From positions 1-7,661 of the forward strand of contig CALKVG010000414.1 of assembly GCA_937998045.1 (NCBI GenBank): a DNA stretch of 7,661 bases. Direction: 5' to 3'. The position numbers were made by a program, and so were the translations under genes. The DNA comes from an uncultured Myxococcales bacterium (GTDB lineage Bacteria; Myxococcota_A; Polyangia; Polyangiales; Polyangiaceae). Shown here piece after piece: positions 1 to 5,444 of this stretch (position 1 is the first letter of the stretch; the number at the start of each line of letters is the position of its first letter). The notes below the pieces were generated by a model, which saw only the letters and a list, made by a program, of their open reading frames with translations, was not told the origin of the DNA and did no database searches.

Positions 1-46
1 AGATTTCTGCCTGTCTCGTGGGCTCGGAGATGTGTATAAGAGACAG
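1..46 (+). other. Nextera i7 adapter remnant (sequencing artefact)
   Basis: This stretch is synthetic. Positions 13-46 match the 34-nt Nextera read-2 transposase adapter, whose last 19 bases (28-46) are the Tn5 mosaic end. Positions 5-12 (TTCTGCCT) match an i7 index, which I recall as N703 in adapter orientation. Positions 1-4 (AGAT) match the end of the P7 tail. Genomic sequence therefore starts at 47. The adapter also adds a false N-terminus (MGSEMCIRDS) to the open frame of the following gene and creates a second false start (MYKRQ) in another frame. Confidence 0.98.
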
Positions 47-80
47 CGATTGTTGCTGGGCGCGGCCAGGAGCAGCACAC

Positions 81-86
81 GGGAGG
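81..86 (+). promoter_or_regulatory. Ribosome binding site that sets a TTG start
   Basis: GGGAGG lies 6 nt before the TTG at 93-95. No ATG lies in frame between the adapter junction and a good signal peptide. This Shine-Dalgarno sequence, plus the lipoprotein signal that begins exactly after it, decides the start of the chitosanase gene. Confidence 0.75.
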
Positions 87-92
87 TCTGCC

Positions 93-1175
93 TTGATCCA
101 ACGAACTGGCTTCCGCCGTCTCTGCGTTCCCGCGCTCGTCTTCGCGGGCTCGCTGGTCCTCATCGGATGCGGGACGAGCGACTCGCCTCCCGCGCGCTCG
201 TCGCCGGGCGCCTCGTCGGGTGGCCCGCCGGCCGGTAGCAACGGAGGCTCCTCCGGCACGAGCGGTAGCGGCAGCTCCTCGAACGGCAGCGGCGGTTCGT
301 CCGGGAGCGGCGCCGGGAGCGACGCCGGCACCGGCGGCGGCGACGCGACGGTCGGCGGAAGCGACGCGACCGCCGGCGGCGAAGGGGGCGGCGCCTGCGT
401 CCCCAACACGTCGAACGGCTGGATGAGCAACGACGCCGGCTACGGCTGCAACGACAAGGGCACCGAGCCGAACAACCCGCCCGGTTTCTGCGACAACGGG
501 ATCCGGATGATGCCGCCGACGTGCAACCCGCTCGTCGACCCGATCCTCGCGCGGACGCCCCTCGCCGACGCGACCCACCCGTGCAAGGTGCCCACGAACG
601 GCAAGTCGTACGTCCTCGACGACACTCCAGGCGATCCCGATACGGGCAAGACGGCGCAGATGTGCAAACTGAACGGGGCGGTGTACTGGGTCGCCGACCA
701 GGACGTCGACTGCGACGGGAGGCGGACGGCCACGTGCCCGGGTACGCCGCCCAACATGGATTGCTGCTTTCAGAATCAGGACACCTTCGGGGTCAACGCC
801 GACGGCAGCATCAATCCGACCGACGGCAAGACGAATCCGTTCAGTTCGGCGGACGACCAGTACGTGGTGATCCCGGACGACAACTGGCAAGGCCTGGTCC
901 CGCCCGGCACGATCGTGGCTGTCGTTTACGGGAACAAGGTAACCTTCGCGATCTTCGCGGACACCGGCCCGACGAACATCATCGGCGAGGGTTCGGTCGC
1001 CCTGGCGAAAGCGCTCGGCTATCCGTCGAGTCCCGCGAACGGCGGCGTGGAGGGCAACACCGTGACCTATATCGCGTTCACCGGCACGGGGACGGTCCCG
1101 TCGAACGTCGAGGACCGGCCCACGATCGAGGCGCTCGGCAACCAGCTTTTGCAGCAGTTCCTCGCAAACAACTAA
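93..1175 (+). CDS. Secreted lipoprotein chitosanase, glycoside hydrolase family 75
   Basis: Predicted 360-residue endo-chitosanase that would cut beta-1,4 bonds in chitosan outside the cell. Residues 1-26 form a lipoprotein signal peptide: basic RTGFRR, hydrophobic core, lipobox L-I-G-C with Cys26 as the lipidated residue and Gly at +2, which under the E. coli rule means outer membrane or surface rather than inner-membrane retention. Residues 27-100 are a Gly/Ser/Asp/Ala-rich linker. The catalytic domain covers about 165-335. It carries the family-typical segment around VYWVADQDVDCDG (197-209) and the active-site block FADTGP...IGEGS, with Asp290 and Glu299 nine residues apart, as in the acidic pair of characterised fungal GH75 chitosanases. 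Ten Cys in the mature part (102, 119, 133, 144, 164, 191, 207, 215, 224, 225) suggest disulfides and export. The TTG start is chosen from the ribosome binding site and signal peptide; any longer start reads into adapter. The gene converges on the kinase gene. Family call is firm; substrate is inferred. Confidence 0.87.
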   Translation: MIQRTGFRRLCVPALVFAGSLVLIGCGTSDSPPARSSPGASSGGPPAGSNGGSSGTSGSGSSSNGSGGSSGSGAGSDAGTGGGDATVGGSDATAGGEGGGACVPNTSNGWMSNDAGYGCNDKGTEPNNPPGFCDNGIRMMPPTCNPLVDPILARTPLADATHPCKVPTNGKSYVLDDTPGDPDTGKTAQMCKLNGAVYWVADQDVDCDGRRTATCPGTPPNMDCCFQNQDTFGVNADGSINPTDGKTNPFSSADDQYVVIPDDNWQGLVPPGTIVAVVYGNKVTFAIFADTGPTNIIGEGSVALAKALGYPSSPANGGVEGNTVTYIAFTGTGTVPSNVEDRPTIEALGNQLLQQFLANN

Positions 1176-1221
1176 ATCAACGCGCCCCAACGCGCACGAG
1201 TGGGAGAAATCGAGCTGCGCA

Positions 1222-1237
1222 ATTCTCGTTCGAGAAT
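1222..1237 (+). terminator. Palindrome downstream of the chitosanase gene
   Basis: ATTCTCG-TT-CGAGAAT is a perfect 7-bp inverted repeat with a 2-nt centre, 46 bp after the stop codon and followed by the pyrimidine-rich CCTGCTCTCTTTC. It could be a weak terminator for the + strand gene or a protein-binding palindrome. No clean T-run follows, so the terminator call is tentative. Confidence 0.3.
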
Positions 1238-1249
1238 CCTGCTCTCTTT

Positions 1250-1329
1250 CGACTTCGCGCCAGCGAAGTCGTTCGCCGCAAGGCGATACGGGGGAGGCTC
1301 GGCGCGAAGCGCCGAGGGGGCGAAGCCCC
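1250..1329. repeat. Four tandem small hairpins
   Basis: Four perfect stem-loops follow one another closely. 1250-1271: CGACTTCG/CGAAGTCG, 8 bp, 6-nt loop. 1273-1286: TCGCC/GGCGA, 5 bp, GCAA tetraloop. 1298-1316: CTCGGCGC/GCGCCGAG, 8 bp, GAA triloop. 1317-1329: GGGGC/GCCCC, 5 bp, GAA triloop. The last two contain GCGAAGC, known in isolation as an unusually stable DNA mini-hairpin. The block lies between convergent genes and codes for nothing I recognise. It may act in termination or transcript-end protection, or be a dispersed extragenic repeat; the sequence alone does not decide. Confidence 0.6.
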
Positions 1330-1341
1330 ACGTAGCCGTCC

Positions 1342-1389
1342 CCTCCGCCGTCGTCGTCATGCCGCAGGCATGACGACGAGGGGCGGAGG
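1342..1389. terminator. Long stem-loop between convergent genes
   Basis: The inner stem is a perfect 13 bp, 1351-1363 with 1367-1379, around a GCA loop. After a small internal loop the outer arms 1342-1349 (CCTCCGCC) and 1382-1389 (GGCGGAGG) add 8 bp, giving 21 paired bases in all. It is symmetrical, so it would form in transcripts from both strands and could act as a bidirectional terminator for the chitosanase and kinase genes. There is no U-tract on either side, so classical Rho-independent termination is not shown. Confidence 0.5.
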
Positions 1390-1436
1390 TAGTGTCCCGA
1401 GTATCGGGTCCACCAGGTCCGCGACTCGGGACACTA
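1390..1436. repeat. 13-bp inverted repeat overlapping the kinase stop codon
   Basis: TAGTGTCCCGAGT (1390-1402) and ACTCGGGACACTA (1424-1436) are perfect inverted repeats around a 21-nt spacer. The right arm contains the TAG stop of the kinase gene (1434-1436, read on the - strand). Read as RNA it is a stable hairpin directly at the end of that gene. The arms both begin with TA at their outer ends, so a relic of a small mobile element inserted at TA is a second possibility; no transposase remains. Confidence 0.6.
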
Positions 1437-3137
1437 CGGCGTCCGGCTGTCGGTGCGTGGCGAGCTGTAGTTGTGCCCGTGCATCGCCGCCATCAGCTCC
1501 TGCAAGAGATCGCGAGCTTCGGGCTTCGACTTGAGATGATTCAGGAGCAAGGTCGACACGTCGCTGAACGCCTTCTCGTAAGAGACGCCCTCGCGCGTGC
1601 GCGCGGCCACCTTCTCGCGTCCGCTCGCGAGGTCCTCCTCGAGCGCCTCGGCGTACCGCGCGAGCTGGGCGCGCAGCTCCTCGATTTGCCGGCGCAGGTC
1701 GCGCGCTTGCGCGTCCTTGAGCCCGGCCTTCTGCTCGTGCTCCTTCAGCTGCTCGCGCTTCGCCTCGACCAGCGCCGCCGCCGCCCCCGCGCGCTCGAAC
1801 ACCGTGCGTATCTGCGCCGCCGAGCCGCTCGCCTGATCGGCCGCATGCTTGGCCTGCGTCGCCGCGCGATCCGCCTGCTGCAGCCCCTCGCGCAGCCGTG
1901 CGACCTCCGCTTGCTCGGACGACAGGTCGCGCAGCGAGCGAGACTCCTCGTGGGCCAGCTCCTCGACCTTGCGCCCTATCTCGGCGCGCAGCGCGCGACC
2001 GCGCCGCTCCAGGGCCTCGAGCTTGCGCTGGTGGCTCGCTACCTCCCCCTCGAGTCGGCTCGCGCGGGACGCGAGGTCCCACGCCTGCGACACCGCGCTC
2101 TGCACCTCCGGCGGCGAGTTCGCCTGCGGGTACGCGCGCGACACCATCCGCGAGAAGAGCGCGGCGCGGCTCGCCCACTCGATGACGCCGGGCGACTGCG
2201 GCGGCGGCGGGGGAGGAGGCACGGCGTTCTCCCCGGTGGCGGCGACTTCCCACGGCGTGCTCGGCAGGCTGCGCTGGAGCGACTTCAGCTCTTCGTGCAG
2301 GTGGTGAGCGTCCTGAAAGCGCTTGCGCCGATCCTTCTCGAGCAGCTTGATGACGATCGTCTCGGCCGCGGGCAAGACGTCGGGCTTGATCGAGCGCGGC
2401 CGCGGCGCCACCGCCGTCCGCTGCATCTCGAGCAGCGTCTCGCGGTCGTCGCTGCGGAAGGGGAGCTGGCCCGTCAGCATCTCGAAGAAGAGGACGCCCA
2501 GCGCGTAGAGGTCGCTCTGCGCCGTCGCCTCTTCTCCGCGCGCCTGTTCCGGAGCCATGTACTCCGGCGTTCCGAAGACGGCGCCCTTCGGCGCGAGGCG
2601 CGGATCCATCGCCAGGTGAGCGAGGCCGAAGTCCAGGATCTTCACGAAGTCCTTCCGGCCGCCGCGCGTCGTCAAAAGGATGTTGTCGCTCTTGAGGTCG
2701 CGGTGCACGACGCCGAGGTCGTGCGCGCGCGCGAGAGCCGCGCACATCTGCTCGAGGATGTCGACGCCACGCGCGAGCGCCATCGAACCGCGCGCGAGCT
2801 CGCTCGAGAGGGACGTCCCGACGAGGTACTCCATGACGAGGTAGAGCTCGCCCTCCTCGGTCTCGCCGATGTCGTGAATGTCGATGATGTGCGCGTGGTC
2901 GACGCGGTTCGCCGCGCGCGCCTCGCGCAGCATCCACGCGCGCAAGTGCGTCTCGCCGCGGAGGTCGGGCCGGATCAACTTCACGGCGACGACCCGATCG
3001 ATGAGCACGTGCCGCGCTCGATAGACGACGCCCATTCCACCTTCGCCGATGCGGGCTTCGAGTCGGTAACGGCCCGCGATGACGCGGCCGAGCATCGGAT
3101 CCGTCGGTTTGGACGGTTGAGGAAGTCGCTGTGCCAT
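1434..3137 (-). CDS. Cytosolic Ser/Thr protein kinase with C-terminal coiled coil
   Basis: 567-residue eukaryotic-type (PknB/Hanks) kinase that would transfer phosphate from ATP to Ser/Thr of unknown partners. The kinase domain spans about 24-290: glycine loop G31-E-G-G-M-G36, ATP lysine K53 (VAVKLI), helix-C E72, catalytic loop H145-R-D147-L-K149-S-D-N152, D169-F-G, and G189-T-P-E-Y-M-A-P-E197. All key residues are present. A proline run follows at 307-313. Residues about 350-510 are rich in Ala, Glu, Arg and Leu with few helix breakers, predicted as a long coiled coil for dimerisation or scaffolding. No membrane segment is seen, unlike PASTA-type PknB. The stretch between DFG and GTPEY has no Ser or Thr. 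I chose the ATG at 3137, preceded by tandem GGAG motifs (4 and 9 nt upstream). ATG at 3182 and TTG at 3185 are in frame but lack a binding site and would give 582 or 583 residues. Substrates are unknown. Confidence 0.9.
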   Translation of the reverse strand: MAQRLPQPSKPTDPMLGRVIAGRYRLEARIGEGGMGVVYRARHVLIDRVVAVKLIRPDLRGETHLRAWMLREARAANRVDHAHIIDIHDIGETEEGELYLVMEYLVGTSLSSELARGSMALARGVDILEQMCAALARAHDLGVVHRDLKSDNILLTTRGGRKDFVKILDFGLAHLAMDPRLAPKGAVFGTPEYMAPEQARGEEATAQSDLYALGVLFFEMLTGQLPFRSDDRETLLEMQRTAVAPRPRSIKPDVLPAAETIVIKLLEKDRRKRFQDAHHLHEELKSLQRSLPSTPWEVAATGENAVPPPPPPPQSPGVIEWASRAALFSRMVSRAYPQANSPPEVQSAVSQAWDLASRASRLEGEVASHQRKLEALERRGRALRAEIGRKVEELAHEESRSLRDLSSEQAEVARLREGLQQADRAATQAKHAADQASGSAAQIRTVFERAGAAAALVEAKREQLKEHEQKAGLKDAQARDLRRQIEELRAQLARYAEALEEDLASGREKVAARTREGVSYEKAFSDVSTLLLNHLKSKPEARDLLQELMAAMHGHNYSSPRTDSRTP

Positions 3138-3248
3138 TTCGCTCCGCTCCGCTGTAGCCCCCGGCCTGCGGCTTGGACGCATCAATGCATCAACGCAAAG
3201 ATGCTATCAGCGGTCGCGGCCTTCCGGAACGGCGATCGACGGGCTTCT
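3138..3248. other. Gap between two co-directional genes
   Basis: This 111-bp gap separates the upstream - strand gene (ending at 3249) from the kinase gene. It contains the tandem GGAG ribosome-binding motifs and two copies of GCATCAA (3179-3185 and 3187-3193). I see no clear terminator. A - strand TAGCAT near 3202-3207 could be a -10 element, but its -35 match (TTCCGG, 17 nt upstream) is poor. Whether the two genes share a transcript cannot be told from sequence alone. Confidence 0.35.
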
Positions 3249-4037
3249 TCAAAAGGTCACGTGCAGCACCGGCATACGTAGCTCCGTGTCGTTCTTCATG
3301 CCGTATTGGCGTAGCTCGGCGACTGTGAAGACCGGCACAACGTTCGGAAGGGGCACTCCCAGTCGGAAGGTACCCCGGTGAAGGTCGAGGAGAGACTGCG
3401 GAGGGGGGGGCGGCGTGGGCGCAGCTCCTCCTCCGCTCGGCGCCGGCGCGGGCGCGGGCGCGGGACCGGCCGGTGCCGCCGCACCACCCGGAGTCGCAGC
3501 ATTCGACGGTGCGGGCGCGGCGCCAGGCGTTCCGATGCCACCACCCGGGACGCCGGGCTCGGCGGCCGGGCCGATGGGCGCTCGGTCTTCGGTAGCGCCT
3601 TCTTCGGGCATGTACCGCGTGGCGTTCAACGTGAGCACGATCGCCGGGATGATGAGCGCGAGCCCCCCTGCGAGCATGTACGTCGGCACCTTGCCGTCCG
3701 TGCTGGAGTGTTCCACCGCATAGCCGCCCGCGCCGCCGGCTCCGGCTCCCAGGACGCCGCCGATCACGTACGCCCACCCCGACCGAACGCCGGCAATCCC
3801 TTCCACCATCGTGACGACTTCGGCGCCAAGCAGCGCGCCGCCGGCAATTCCCTTACCGTGGGGCGACACCTCGTCGGCTCGTGCCTCGCGGAGCGGCGTT
3901 GCAAGCGCAGTCAGGCCGAACGCCGCGGCCGTGACGAACGCGACCGGCCGCGAGGTGCTCGCCGGGCGGGCGCGCGCGAAGGTTAGGTCGGCGGGGGCTC
4001 CGGCGACGACGGCTCTGGGGGCAGACCGGGGGAACAT
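3249..4037 (-). CDS. Exported or membrane protein of unknown function, Ala/Pro/Gly-rich linker
   Basis: 262 residues; I do not recognise the family. Visible parts: a basic N-terminus (1-30), a hydrophobic stretch (32-46) and a possible signal peptidase site at REARA-DEV (after A54). Next come Gly/Ala-rich hydrophobic segments at about 62-82 and 88-108 (with a GAGAGGAGG run), and a clear membrane helix at about 119-138 (YMLAGGLALIIPAIVLTLNA). A low-complexity linker of Pro, Ala and Gly spans about 155-213. A compact C-terminal part (215-262) contains GTFRLGVPLPNVVPVF and ends in MPVLHVTF with a terminal Phe. The layout suggests a cell-envelope protein with a short folded C-terminal domain held away from the membrane. 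The ATG at 4037 is chosen because a GAGGTGA sits 5 nt upstream; the in-frame GTG at 4046 lies inside that site. The gene reads toward the kinase, which may be functionally linked. Confidence 0.75.
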   Translation of the reverse strand: MFPRSAPRAVVAGAPADLTFARARPASTSRPVAFVTAAAFGLTALATPLREARADEVSPHGKGIAGGALLGAEVVTMVEGIAGVRSGWAYVIGGVLGAGAGGAGGYAVEHSSTDGKVPTYMLAGGLALIIPAIVLTLNATRYMPEEGATEDRAPIGPAAEPGVPGGGIGTPGAAPAPSNAATPGGAAAPAGPAPAPAPAPSGGGAAPTPPPPPQSLLDLHRGTFRLGVPLPNVVPVFTVAELRQYGMKNDTELRMPVLHVTF

Positions 4038-4042
4038 GGGCG

Positions 4043-4049
4043 TCACCTC
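4043..4049 (-). promoter_or_regulatory. Ribosome binding site GAGGTGA
   Basis: On the - strand GAGGTGA ends 5 nt before the ATG at 4037. Its GTG is itself an in-frame start candidate (4044-4046) but, being part of the Shine-Dalgarno sequence, is unlikely to be used. Confidence 0.7.
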
Positions 4050-4050
4050 G

Positions 4051-4091
4051 TACGGTTTGCTACGGTTCGCTACGGTTTGCTAGGGGTTTGC
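4051..4091 (-). repeat. Four tandem decamers in the leader of the unknown-function gene
   Basis: Read on the + strand the units are TACGGTTTGC (4051-4060), TACGGTTCGC (4061-4070), TACGGTTTGC (4071-4080) and a degenerate TAGGGGTTTGC (4081-4091). On the coding (-) strand this is GCAAACCGTA repeated, ending one base before the ribosome binding site. The 10-bp period is about one helical turn, so bound proteins would stack on one face; replication slippage is the simpler explanation. It lies in the shared region between divergent genes. Confidence 0.85.
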
Positions 4092-4288
4092 TGCGCTTGG
4101 TGGCCGCACGGTAACACGACGTTCATCGCGCCGGTTTGTCGATCGCGGGCCCCAAATCGCGGGCCGGTGTCGCGCGCGCGCGGCGAAAGTGCCCGAGAGC
4201 GCCCGCTTGCCCCTGGCATCGTTCTTGGCGGGCGTCGGGCCGCAAAGGCACGCGAACAGAGATGCAACCGGCGCAGAGGGCAGGTACC
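4092..4288. other. Divergent intergenic region
   Basis: This stretch between the decamer array and the HemJ-like gene must hold promoters for both directions, but I cannot assign -35/-10 elements with confidence. It contains a 10-bp direct repeat ATCGCGGGCC (4142-4151 and 4156-4165, 14 bp apart) and a (CG)6 run at 4171-4182. An ATG at 4136 opens a frame that runs into the HemJ-like gene, but the added residues are Arg/Pro/Lys-rich with no family match, so it is treated as non-coding. Confidence 0.4.
4275..4280 (+). promoter_or_regulatory. Ribosome binding site favouring the GTG start at 4289
   Basis: AGAGGG lies 8 nt before the GTG at 4289. The in-frame ATG at 4262 has only a weak AACAGAG upstream. 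The GTG start also gives the typical length of the protein family, which supports the choice without proving it. Confidence 0.5.
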
Positions 4289-4726
4289 GTGGCACGTCTC
4301 GTGACCTCGTTACCGGTCCTTCTCGTCGCGGCGCACGTGCTCGCCAACGTCGTTTGGATCGGGGCGCTCCTCTCGGTGGCCACGCTCACTTCGCGCGCGC
4401 CGTTCGTCGCGGATCCCTCCGAGGTCGGCGCCCTCGCGCGCCGCGTGTACTGGCGGCTCGCCGTTCCCGGCTTCCTCGCGAGCTTCGCAGCCGGCGCGGC
4501 ACGCATCTCTCTGGCTCCGCAGATGTACGCGCACCTGCCCTGGTTTCACGCCAAACTGGGGCTCGCGCTCGTCGTCATCGTGCTTCATCACATCATCGGC
4601 GGCCGCGCTCGCCGCGTCGCCAATGGCAAGGCCGAGGCCGGGGCCGGCATCGGCACCCTCGCGGCGGTCACCTTCCTCTGCGTCGCCGGCGTCGTCCTGC
4701 TCGGCGTCGCCAAGTCGCTTCGCTGA
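4289..4726 (+). CDS. HemJ/CopD-like four-helix membrane protein
   Basis: 145 residues, close to the usual 140-150 of HemJ-type proteins. Four membrane helices are visible at about 8-30, 57-76, 86-103 and 122-141. Family-like features are a His in the first helix followed by a W-x-G motif (H16, W23-I-G25), RRVYWRLAVPGFL between helices 1 and 2, and W85-F-H-A-K89-L-G-L leading into helix 3, which ends H100-H101...GGRARR. HemJ converts protoporphyrinogen IX to protoporphyrin IX in haem synthesis, and related CopD-type proteins are linked to copper; both sit in the inner membrane. The usual HemJ stretch after helix 1 (RLFVYH-like) is absent, so the catalytic assignment is uncertain and I give no gene symbol. 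No haem genes lie nearby. The GTG start is preferred; ATG at 4262 would give 154 residues. It is divergent from the unknown-function gene and 69 bp upstream of the isomerase-family gene on the same strand, possibly one operon. Confidence 0.7.
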   Translation: MARLVTSLPVLLVAAHVLANVVWIGALLSVATLTSRAPFVADPSEVGALARRVYWRLAVPGFLASFAAGAARISLAPQMYAHLPWFHAKLGLALVVIVLHHIIGGRARRVANGKAEAGAGIGTLAAVTFLCVAGVVLLGVAKSLR

Positions 4727-4768
4727 CGCGCCGCCGACGCCTACGCGACGCCGACGCGCCGCCGACGC
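4725..4768 (+). repeat. 16-bp direct repeat in the spacer
   Basis: GACGCGCCGCCGACGC occurs at 4725-4740 and 4753-4768, with further partial copies of CGCCGACGC between and after them. The first copy overlaps the stop codon of the HemJ-like gene. It looks like slippage-generated low-complexity DNA filling most of the 69-bp spacer. Confidence 0.8.
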
Positions 4769-4795
4769 GCCGACGCGCAGAGCCGGGAGAACGAG

Positions 4796-5379
4796 ATGCA
4801 CACGCTCGAGATTTTCTGGGACTTCTCGTCGCCGTTCGCGTACCTCGGGAGCACGCAAGCCGAGAAGCTCGCGGCGCGCACGGGCGCGACGCTCGCATGG
4901 CGTCCCATGCTCCTCGGCGGTCTCTTCAAGGCCATCGGGCAGGTGGACGTCCGTTGGCGGCGTGGAGCGAGGCGAAGCGCCGTTACGCGCTCGAGGACAT
5001 GAAGCGGTACGCGGAGTACTGGGGGGTGCCCTTCCGGTTCGCCAGCCGTTTCCCCATCGCCAGCCTCAAGGCCCTGCGCGTCTACCTCGCCTTGCCCGAG
5101 GACCGACGCGCTTCCTTCCGCGAGCGAGCGTTCGCCGCGGCGTGGGCCTACGACCGGGATATTGCCGACGAGGGCGTCCTTCGAGACCTCGTCGGCGAGG
5201 GGGCCGACGACGTCCTCGCGCGGGCGCAGACGCCCGACGTGAAGAACGCGCTCATGGACGCCACGAAGCGCGCGGTGGACGCCGGAGTCTTCGGCGCGCC
5301 CACGTGGATCGTCGACGGCAAGGACCTCTTCTGGGGGCAGGACCGGATCCCCCTGGTCGAGCGGGCGCTGCGGGCCTGA
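4796..5379 (+). pseudogene. 2-hydroxychromene-2-carboxylate isomerase family protein, frameshifted
   Basis: DsbA-fold, thioredoxin-like family whose namesake performs a glutathione-dependent isomerisation in naphthalene breakdown; most genomic members have unknown substrates. The first frame reads 4796-5002 and gives MHTLEIFWDFSSPFAYLG..., with S12 before P13 at the position of the glutathione-binding Ser and no CxxC. It then turns into Arg-rich nonsense. The homologous sequence continues in the +1-shifted frame to 5379 (W-S-E-A-K-R-R-Y..., then GVFGAPTWIVDG and FWGQDRI, the family's C-terminal signature with the cis-Pro loop). Adding one C within GTCC at 4949-4952 restores a continuous 194-residue protein of normal length, reading V-D-V-P-L-A-A-W. 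Everything else is intact, so this is a very recent mutation or an assembly error. GGGAG sits 6 nt before the ATG. As it stands, an ATG at 4999 overlapping the early stop (ATGA) could restart the 3' part. It follows the HemJ-like gene by 69 bp. Confidence 0.82.
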
Positions 5380-5400
5380 CCGCGCGGTTCGCGGCTACGC

Positions 5401-5430
5401 GCCTGTGTCGAATAACACAGGCACACAGGC
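5401..5430. terminator. Hairpin between convergent genes, right arm duplicated
   Basis: GCCTGTGT (5401-5408) pairs perfectly with ACACAGGC (5415-5422) around the 6-nt loop CGAATA. The right arm is repeated directly at 5423-5430, so an alternative hairpin with a 14-nt loop is possible. It lies 22 bp after the isomerase-family stop and 23 bp after the histidine kinase stop (on the other strand), a fitting place for a bidirectional terminator. No U-run follows. Confidence 0.55.
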
Positions 5431-5444
5431 TCGCTCACGCCCGG

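Noticed and set aside
18..92. ATG start at 18 giving a 385-residue protein for the chitosanase gene
   Set aside because: The first residues are translated adapter. The lipoprotein signal and ribosome binding site place the start at TTG 93.
1190..1440. tRNA or other known RNA gene in the hairpin-rich gap
   Set aside because: The hairpins do not form a cloverleaf and no conserved T-loop or anticodon arm can be found.
1357..2937. A 526-residue - strand frame overlapping the kinase in another phase
   Set aside because: It is almost entirely Arg/Ala/Gly low-complexity translation of the kinase gene out of frame.
1392..3281. A 629-residue open frame on the + strand opposite the kinase gene
   Set aside because: It is antisense to a clear kinase, very rich in Arg and Leu, and shows no domain. 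It is a by-product of high GC content.
4051..4091. CRISPR-like array
   Set aside because: The units are 10 bp and directly adjacent with no spacers, so this is a simple tandem repeat.
4171..4182. (CG)6 run as a Z-DNA or regulatory element
   Set aside because: Short CG runs are expected by chance at this GC content, and nothing else at the site supports a role.
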